DNA from: Caryophanales bacterium UBA6769
GTDB taxonomy: Bacteria > Bacillota > Bacilli > Bacillales > UBA6769
DNA: 20,209 nucleotides
Assembly: GCA_002453275.1 (NCBI GenBank)
Contig: DKGN01000111.1
Location: 1 to 20,209, forward strand
Direction: 5' to 3'
Translations under genes and position numbers: made by a program
Shown here: positions 15,298 through 20,209 of the stretch, one piece after another
Layout of the letters: every line of letters begins with the position of its first letter
Numbering within the stretch: position 1 is the first letter of the stretch
Notes under the pieces: model-generated
Databases searched by the model: none
What the model saw: only the letters and a program-made list of their open reading frames with translations
Told to the model about the DNA's origin: nothing

Positions 15298-15969
15298 ATG
15301 GAAGATCTTATTTCTTCTGCAAAGGATTATAAAGATGAGTTGTTTAAACAACTATCAAGAATCGGCAAAAGTTTATCTAGTGACAAACGTCTAGAGATAT
15401 TAAATTTGCTAGCACAAGGTCCAAAAACAGTTGAAAAATTAGCGCAAGATACAGGGATGAATGTGGCAAATGTTTCTCGCCATCTTCAAGTTCTCAATGA
15501 CTCAAGATTAGTGAAGTTTACTAAAAAAGGAACATATTCCATCTATTCATTAGTCGATCCATCTGTTGCTGAATTTCTGTATTCTTTATGGCGTATTGGA
15601 GAAAATCAACTTTCAGATATTAGCCGAATTAAAAAAGATTTCATCAGTCAAATGGACGGTTTATATACTCTTACTATGGATGAAGTGTACGAAAAGTTAA
15701 AGGGAGGAAATGTTGTCCTTATAGATTTGCGTCCGGAAGAGGAATATGAAGATGGACATATAGAGGGTGCGGTCTCTGTCCCTATGGAAAAGCTGGATTT
15801 ATATCTTAAAGAATTACCGAGAGATAAAGAAATTGTCGCCTACTGTAGAGGAAAGTATTGTGCTTTTTCAGATATAGCCGCGAGTAAAATGAAACATGAA
15901 GGGCTTATGGCCTATAGTATGGCAGAAGGTATTTATGAATGGCACCGGTATATGGAACAAAAACATTAA
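15298..15969 (+). CDS. ArsR-family regulator fused to a rhodanese domain
   Basis: A 223-residue transcription factor. Residues about 15-95 are a winged helix of ArsR type (KRLEILNLLAQGPKTVEKLA, then NVANVSRHLQVL as recognition helix, then a wing TKKGTYSIYSL). Residues about 125-215 are a rhodanese domain: VVLIDLRPEEEYEDGHIEGA, then active-site AYCRGKYCAFSDIA with two cysteines. No ELCVCD-like metal box is present, so sensing probably uses the rhodanese cysteine. ATG 15298 is preferred, with GAGG at 15285-15288; TTG 15283 and ATG 15289 lie in or beside that site. It is the last gene of the operon and likely represses the promoter at 13613. The effector (persulfide, arsenic or other thiophile) is unknown. 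Confidence 0.9.
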   Translation: MEDLISSAKDYKDELFKQLSRIGKSLSSDKRLEILNLLAQGPKTVEKLAQDTGMNVANVSRHLQVLNDSRLVKFTKKGTYSIYSLVDPSVAEFLYSLWRIGENQLSDISRIKKDFISQMDGLYTLTMDEVYEKLKGGNVVLIDLRPEEEYEDGHIEGAVSVPMEKLDLYLKELPRDKEIVAYCRGKYCAFSDIAASKMKHEGLMAYSMAEGIYEWHRYMEQKH

Positions 15970-16064
15970 TCTGTCGTTTATCACTATAGGTTGAGCAAAC
16001 CGGTAGGGGCCAAGTAACAGATAATCTAAGCTACAAAAGAGCGTCTGAGTGCACAAGGGTGAAA

Positions 16065-16202
16065 ATGCCAAACATGGCAGGAATTTGGGAAAAGAAAATC
16101 TTTTTTGCTGGAGCAGAAATAAATTCACAATTTGGTGGACATCTTGAAGGTGCGCTTCAGTCAGCTGACCAGGCAGTACTGGAAATCATTAATTTACAAT
16201 AA
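16065..16202 (+). pseudogene. Flavin amine oxidase, C-terminal remnant
   Basis: The frame ending at TAA 16200-16202 encodes KIFFAGAEINSQFGGHLEGA and then LQSADQAVLEII. This is the C-terminal FAD-binding signature of flavin monoamine oxidases (FAGxE...GGxLEGAxxS). Intact enzymes are about 450-500 residues; only about 45 remain. The preceding residues in the frame do not match and there is no ribosome site, so the rest has been deleted, probably by recombination joining this end to the region after the ArsR-rhodanese gene. Confidence 0.75.
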
Positions 16203-16289
16203 CAAGCCTTTATGACGCGCTCTTTTCAATACGAAACTTCTATAAAATAATGATGTTGATGAGTATCGATCATTCTTCAAGCTTTTTAA

Positions 16290-16397
16290 TTACCTTTAAT
16301 CTATATTACGCTATATTTTCTAATCCTAATTACCACACTACTTTGCCTACATCGCTATATGTTTGAATTAAGCAATGAGGAAGAGCCGCTTTGGTAA
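16290..16397 (+). pseudogene. Possible membrane-protein C-terminal remnant
   Basis: A 35-codon open stretch without a usable start. It reads as a hydrophobic helix (LPLIYITLYFLILITTLL) followed by HRYMFELSNEEEPLW and TAA, and a good terminator follows three bases later. That layout is what the end of a truncated membrane-protein gene would look like. AT-rich DNA often gives hydrophobic translations, so this is tentative. Confidence 0.3.
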
Positions 16398-16399
16398 GC

Positions 16400-16438
16400 A
16401 GAGCTTGTTTGATTTTTGAACAAGCTCTTTGTTTTTTA
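16400..16438 (+). terminator. Rho-independent terminator
   Basis: AGAGCTTGTT (16400-16409) pairs perfectly over 10 bp with AACAAGCTCT (16419-16428) and runs into a T-rich tract. It points rightward but no intact rightward gene precedes it within 400 bases, supporting loss of a gene here. It may also insulate the leftward remnant that ends at 16458. Confidence 0.88.
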
Positions 16439-16457
16439 TATTTGGCGACGATCTCGA

Positions 16458-17070
16458 TTATTTGTTCCGCACCAAAAATAGAAAGCAAATCATCGCTAGC
16501 AAAAGCCCTTGTTGCTCCTCCACTAAATCATGAGGTAGCTTCACGATATCATTGTGAATATCGTCATGTGGGAGGTAGCCGTGATAAAAATGGACCCATT
16601 GCTGCCCTTCGGCATCGGTTAAAGTGAAGTCACCGGAAAACCCTTTGATCGTTACCGGTAGAAGGACGTTTCCGGCTACGTCTTTCAGCTCGCCTTTAAT
16701 ATTGATGATACTTTTAAGATCTTCTTGCACATATTTCCCCATTTTTTCCCCTTGCGGGTTATGTACTGTCACCGTAGACTTTTTCAATCCCCTTCTTTTA
16801 AATGTAACGAATAAATGGTCTTCATTCGTATACAATCCATACGTTCAAAGAGCAGTAAGCGTGGAAAAAGCTACACGGTTACATTTATTCCAATTTGAGA
16901 TCGTAAAACCGAGCATCATAAATCCGAAAATTCCGATCGACATAAAATGCAACGAAGCGTCTGTGAACGTTGGCTTATCGATGAAAAAAAGCAATTAGGT
17001 CAATGATGAAAATAATCGTGGCTAAAATAAAAGCTACCCTCATCCTACGTCTATACATTGTGGCAATCAT
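16458..17070 (-). pseudogene. Broken membrane protein gene (frameshift plus stop)
   Basis: Three leftward pieces add up to one gene of about 204 codons. Piece 1 starts at ATG 17070 or 17058 and encodes a first helix, VAFILATIIFIIDLIAFF. A run of seven T on the coding strand (16984-16990) then shifts the frame; with six T the reading continues IDKPTFTDASLHFMSIGIFG, a second helix. It meets TGA at 16845-16847 and resumes in the same frame as TYGLYTNEDHLFVTFKRRG, through a beta-rich middle (NPQGEKMGKYVQEDLKS), to a third helix (LLLAMICFLFLVRNK). The middle vaguely recalls tubby/LURP-one-like domains, but I do not recognise the family with confidence. The 125-residue distal part could still be made from TTG 16835, without a clear ribosome site. 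Confidence 0.65.
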
Positions 17071-17196
17071 ACAAGTCTCAGCTCCAAGGAGAAATTTATA
17101 ATGGATACTTTATGACACTTCGTTTAACTTTATATTACTTACATAAACTTTACATTAAGATAAGGGTGTCTACAAAATTTAGTATGAGGTGATGAC

Positions 17197-17517
17197 ATGA
17201 AGAAATTTATAATTATAGGTTTCAGTATTTTAATTTTTTTAGTGCTAGGATTTACAGTGAAGGCTACGTCATATCCACCCGATGACACGAGGATTATTCT
17301 TGAACATACGCATCAAGTGTATATTGCGCCACCTTGTTTTGAGGAAGCTAATCCAACGAATAATGTTGACGAAACAACACTTGGAAGGGCGAGGCAGACA
17401 GATTATGAAATACAGGCCCCGTGTACGGAGAAAATGCTTGCAGGGGTTCGGGAGCCTATTTTTATAAACTGGTTTAAAAAAATTGGGTTGTTGAAGTCGT
17501 CAAATTGGGATTGGTAG
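17197..17517 (+). CDS. Small secreted or membrane-anchored protein, unknown function
   Basis: A 106-residue protein. It starts at ATG 17197 behind GAGGTGA. Residues 1-22 are a lysine-tipped hydrophobic segment (KKFIIIGFSILIFLVLGF) that is a signal peptide or an anchor; a signal peptidase I site after VKA (residue 23) is possible. The mature part is polar, begins TSYPPDDTR, and has two Cys in similar settings, APPCFEE and APCTEK, which could form a disulfide. The C-terminus is aromatic (NWDW). I do not recognise a named family, although similar short proteins with a YPPDD start seem to occur in Bacillus. It stands alone between the broken membrane gene and the phosphatase. Confidence 0.75.
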   Translation: MKKFIIIGFSILIFLVLGFTVKATSYPPDDTRIILEHTHQVYIAPPCFEEANPTNNVDETTLGRARQTDYEIQAPCTEKMLAGVREPIFINWFKKIGLLKSSNWDW

Positions 17518-17650
17518 GCTGTTATGCGTATATTTGAAAAATCTAAATAATTATTTAATAACTGCTTAGGAATTTGAAACATCGTTTATTTTCTACACGC
17601 AGTCGAATATGATATGTATGAACGCTATTGAAACGTAAAAAGGAGTTCTT

Positions 17651-17686
17651 ATGATAGAGGTAGAAGTGTTAAAGTATGTAAATTGA
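17651..17686 (+). CDS. 11-codon leader ORF upstream of the phosphatase
   Basis: ATG 17651 is preceded by AAAAAGGAG ending five bases upstream, an excellent ribosome site, and encodes MIEVEVLKYVN followed by TGA. The stop overlaps the start of the phosphatase ribosome site (GAGAGGAG, 17685-17692). It may be a leader peptide that couples translation to the next gene, or the stub of a lost gene. Translation has not been shown. Confidence 0.45.
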   Translation: MIEVEVLKYVN

Positions 17687-17701
17687 GAGGAGAAATGAAA
17701 A

Positions 17702-18286
17702 ATCACGACTTTATATTTAGTGAGACATGGAGAGACCGAATGGAATGCGGCAGGTAGGCTTCAAGGGAGGACAGATATCCCTTTAAACGAAACGGGAATG
17801 CAACAAGCTGAAGCGTGTGGGGAATATTTAAAAACCTTTAATTGGGATGTGATGCTAACAAGCCCCTTAGAAAGAGCAAGGCAGACAGCGGAAATTATGA
17901 ATCGTTCTTTACAACTCCCCCTCTATGAAATTAATGAATTTATTGAACGAGATTTTGGGGATGCAGAAGGAATGAACATGCAAGAAATCATTGCAGCCTT
18001 TCCAGATAGGAAGTATCCAAATAAAGAAGATGGATCTACACTTCTTGAGCGGATTATGCTAGGTTTAGATAAAATCAACGAGCAATATCAAGACAGTGAA
18101 GTGTTGCTTGTTACCCATGGTGCCGTTATCAATACATTATTCGCTTCGTTATCTGACGGAAAATATGGTCGAAATAAGTTGAAGTTGGAGAATGCTTCAA
18201 TTAGTAATCTTCGTTATCATGAAGATAAGTGGGACGTTATTGAATTTAATCAATGTTCACACCTTACTCAGTTGAGCCAATCGTAG
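17702..18286 (+). CDS. Histidine phosphatase (phosphoglycerate mutase-like, PhoE family)
   Basis: A cytosolic phosphatase of the 2H-phosphoesterase/phosphoglycerate mutase superfamily; the substrate is unknown. The RHGETEWN motif carries the phospho-accepting His, followed by GRLQGRTDIPLNETG, TSPLERARQTAE and the second catalytic His in LLVTHGAV. The frame open to family-like sequence begins TTLYLVRHGETEWN, but the codon at the expected start (17702) is ATC, nine bases after AGGAG (17688-17692). The first conventional start in frame is GTG 17720, which would remove the first beta strand and has no ribosome site; ATG 17695 is out of frame. So it is started at AUC, at GTG (188 residues), or is a fresh pseudogene. 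From 17702 it is 194 residues. Confidence 0.85.
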   Translation: MTTLYLVRHGETEWNAAGRLQGRTDIPLNETGMQQAEACGEYLKTFNWDVMLTSPLERARQTAEIMNRSLQLPLYEINEFIERDFGDAEGMNMQEIIAAFPDRKYPNKEDGSTLLERIMLGLDKINEQYQDSEVLLVTHGAVINTLFASLSDGKYGRNKLKLENASISNLRYHEDKWDVIEFNQCSHLTQLSQS

Positions 18287-18337
18287 TTTTCGAAAAATAC
18301 AAAAAAGCATTACGTGAATTTTAGAAAGGGTCATCTT

Positions 18338-19228
18338 ATGAATCAAACAAAAAATAAATCTAAGCTGGATCAATTGTTAAAAGAGACGAAAGAAGGTTTA
18401 CAAGCACAGCATTATGTTGCTGATGAACGCACGGTGACAACAGTATCTCTCTCGTTATCATTACAAAAACCGATTTTGATTGAGGGACCCGCAGGGGTAG
18501 GAAAGACTGAATTGGCAAAAGCAATCAGCTCGTGGAAAGATTTTCCGCTCATTCGCCTCCAATGCTATGAAGGACTTGATGAAGCGAAGGCATTATATGA
18601 GTGGGATTATCGCAAGCAACTTTTATCTCTTCAGGCAAGCAAGGATGATTCTGAATCAGTCAATCATCTTTTTTCTGAGGAGTATTTACTTGAAAGGCCT
18701 TTACTTGCAGCGATTCGTGCGAATGAGCAAGTCGTTCTACTCATTGATGAGATTGACAAGGCAGAGCCTGAATTTGAGAGCATGCTTTTAGAATTGTTAA
18801 GTGATTTCCAAGTTACCATTCCAGAGCTTGGGACGGTAAAAGCGGTGAAGCGTCCAATCGTTATTTTGACTTCGAATCAGATGAGGAATCTATCCGAAGC
18901 ACTTCGTCGTCGTTGCTTGTATTTATATATTGATTATCCGAATCCCGAAAGAGAAGCGACGATTATTCGCGAACGCGTTCCTCAGCTGCAGGATGAGCTC
19001 GTTGATGAAGTGGCGATGGCTCTTTCTCAGCTTCGGAACATGGACCTCCGGAAAGCACCAAGTGTGGCCGAGGCAGTCGATTGGGCGGAATCACTCCTAG
19101 CAATGGGAATTCAGACGCTTGATGTGGAGACTGTCCTGCAAACATTAAATGTTCTGATTAAAGATCATACTGACATTGAAGAAGCAAAGCGGAATTTATC
19201 TAGACTAAGAGAAGGTATGGAAAAATGA
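18338..19228 (+). CDS. MoxR-family AAA+ ATPase
   Basis: A 296-residue AAA+ ATPase thought to act as a chaperone for a partner with a VWA domain. Walker A is GPAGVGKT (residues 50-57), Walker B is LLIDEIDK with Asp137/Glu138, sensor 1 is ILTSNQMRNLS, and the arginine-finger region is EALRRRCLYLYIDYP, all typical of the MoxR group. The start is ATG 18338, with AGAAAGGG at 18323-18330; an upstream in-frame GTG at 18314 lacks a site. Its TGA overlaps the ATG of the VWA gene (ATGA), showing tight coupling. This two-gene pair is common in bacteria, and the family is often linked to cofactor insertion or complex assembly (CoxD/CoxE, NorQ/NorD). Confidence 0.93.
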   Translation: MNQTKNKSKLDQLLKETKEGLQAQHYVADERTVTTVSLSLSLQKPILIEGPAGVGKTELAKAISSWKDFPLIRLQCYEGLDEAKALYEWDYRKQLLSLQASKDDSESVNHLFSEEYLLERPLLAAIRANEQVVLLIDEIDKAEPEFESMLLELLSDFQVTIPELGTVKAVKRPIVILTSNQMRNLSEALRRRCLYLYIDYPNPEREATIIRERVPQLQDELVDEVAMALSQLRNMDLRKAPSVAEAVDWAESLLAMGIQTLDVETVLQTLNVLIKDHTDIEEAKRNLSRLREGMEK

Positions 19229-20209
19229 TTGGCAAACTAGTTGATCTTGGCAGTTCTTTACGGTTTGCTGGCGTACCTGTATCGATTCCTGAAACGCTAG
19301 AAACTGCCTCTGTCTTGAAAGACATTGAACAACCGAATGTTCAAGACAAGGAAACGATTCGGCTTCTTTTACAGGCCTGTATGCTTAAAGATGAACAAAA
19401 GTCTACTGTTTTTCATGAGCAATTTGATCGTTGGTGGACGAGGTGGTTTGGAGAAGGTTCATCTAATGTTGAGTTGCCGTCTGTTCTTAATTCACTCCGG
19501 CATTCTATTCTTACAGGAGATCAAGCGGAAATTGAAGAGCTTTTTAATTTGGCGATGGTTAATGTTTCCGATTCACTAGAAGCTGATAACGGTCTACCTG
19601 GTCAAGGAGCTGGTGGTGGCCCGGGTGAAGGTGAAGGGAATCAAGACGGGAATCCGCTGTCAAAAGCGAAAAACAGACGCGCCATTTATAACTATTTGCG
19701 AGCGATGCTAAAATTTGAAGAGCTTGAACATGAGATTACAGCAGATCAGGAGTTAAGTATTTGGCATCGACAAAATGCGAGGCACTCATTGAATCGAGCA
19801 GAAGCACTTTTGCGAAAGTCTGTCTTCAACTCAGGTTACAACACCGGAGACCGTCACGTTTGGCGTATGCGTGAGAGAATGAAAGATGCTTATGAGGATG
19901 TGTCCGATGTCGCGATTTATAAGGCATCTTATACGCAAATCCAAAAAATGCAGAAGATTGTGCCGGATATTGTAAGACAACTCTCTTATCAGAAAAAGTA
20001 TAAAGACCATGAGCAAAAAGGGATTCTCAATTTAAGAAAAACAGTGAGAAGCTCGTTGTCTAATGGGGGAGTACCAGTCGATATTACGTTTAAAAGAAAA
20101 ATGCCGAAGCGGGAAAGAATTGCGATTCTTTGTGATTTGTCCGGTTCTGTCGAGATTTTCAGCCAATTTGCTCTTCAGCTTGCCAATTGTTTCAGCAGTC
20201 AATTTGCTG
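19225..20209 (+). CDS. VWA-domain (CoxE-like) protein, truncated by window end
   Basis: The partner of the MoxR ATPase; 328 residues are visible and the gene runs off the window. ATG 19225 overlaps the stop of the upstream gene. The N-terminal part (about 1-120) is helical with DRWWTRWFG; a Gly-rich, flexible linker follows at about 131-145; then a charged helical region with LSIWHRQNARHSLNRAE. The VWA fold begins near residue 299 (RIAILCDLSGS), with the metal-ion-dependent adhesion site DLSGS starting at Asp304 intact. The CoxE type is inferred from the layout and from its MoxR neighbour. The target complex is not indicated by the window. Confidence 0.88.
   Translation, partial: MIGKLVDLGSSLRFAGVPVSIPETLETASVLKDIEQPNVQDKETIRLLLQACMLKDEQKSTVFHEQFDRWWTRWFGEGSSNVELPSVLNSLRHSILTGDQAEIEELFNLAMVNVSDSLEADNGLPGQGAGGGPGEGEGNQDGNPLSKAKNRRAIYNYLRAMLKFEELEHEITADQELSIWHRQNARHSLNRAEALLRKSVFNSGYNTGDRHVWRMRERMKDAYEDVSDVAIYKASYTQIQKMQKIVPDIVRQLSYQKKYKDHEQKGILNLRKTVRSSLSNGGVPVDITFKRKMPKRERIAILCDLSGSVEIFSQFALQLANCFSSQFA

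Larger units (their letters stand above)
15970..16457. other. Decayed stretch after the arsR-rhodanese gene
   Basis: No intact gene. It holds an amine-oxidase C-terminal remnant (16065-16202), a possible membrane-protein tail (16290-16397) and a terminator (16400-16438). I see no clear terminator directly after the arsR-rhodanese gene. Confidence 0.6.

Noticed and set aside
16624..16998. Rightward 124-codon frame
   Set aside because: It is antisense to the broken membrane-protein gene, whose three leftward pieces make protein-like sense; no ribosome site is present.
10551..17700. Attachment-site duplication of the ssrA 3' end
   Set aside because: I looked for further copies of CCCACCGTCTCCA downstream and saw none in the window.
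1..20209. CRISPR arrays, insertion sequences, phage genes, rRNA or tRNA genes
   Set aside because: No spaced direct-repeat array, no transposase or integrase frame and no complete tRNA other than the tmRNA tRNA-like part was found.

Overview
The window looks like the chromosome of a low-GC Gram-positive bacterium of the Bacillaceae, possibly an alkaliphilic or environmental Bacillus relative; I cannot name the species. The evidence is the gene order pgk-tpiA-gpmI-eno followed by secG-est-rnr-smpB-ssrA, a classic Bacillus arrangement, together with TTG/GTG starts, strong AGGAGG-type ribosome sites and a short AT-biased tmRNA tag ending in ALAA.

Region 1 (1-5165) is the lower-glycolysis operon: phosphoglycerate kinase, triose-phosphate isomerase, cofactor-independent phosphoglycerate mutase and enolase, closed by a strong terminator. 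No gapA or cggR is visible in the 318 bases before pgk, which instead carry a candidate promoter. Region 2 (5166-10712) is the protein-export and RNA quality-control block: secG, a small carboxylesterase, RNase R, SmpB and tmRNA. RNase R, SmpB and tmRNA belong to one pathway, trans-translation rescue of stalled ribosomes and decay of the faulty message. The block is interrupted between rnr and smpB by two leftward genes, a broken PspC-domain gene and a small zinc-ribbon membrane protein, so smpB has its own promoter. The tmRNA gene is split in its T-loop by a 274-nt ORF-less group I intron. The exon junction, the U-G wobble at the 5' splice site and most core helices can be read directly.

Region 3 (10713-17700) is an accessory segment downstream of ssrA. 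It has a CopB-type (CPH motif, P1B-3) metal ATPase behind a promoter overlapped by a CsoR-like palindrome, and an operon of an MFS transporter, a mini-glutaredoxin and an ArsR-rhodanese fusion regulator, driven by a consensus promoter with an ArsR-type operator. Between and after these lie several decayed genes: an SCO1-like fragment, a flavin amine oxidase C-terminus, a possible membrane-protein tail with a terminator, and a membrane protein broken by a homopolymer frameshift and a stop. A small secreted protein of unknown function follows.

Region 4 (17650-20209) holds a histidine phosphatase that seems to lack an AUG/GUG/UUG start at its expected N-terminus (AUC stands there, preceded by an 11-codon leader ORF), then a MoxR AAA+ ATPase overlapping a VWA/CoxE-like protein that runs off the window.

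The strongest unusual features are the intron inside the tmRNA T-loop, the ArsR-rhodanese/glutaredoxin/MFS module with its readable operator, and the AUC start behind a leader ORF.
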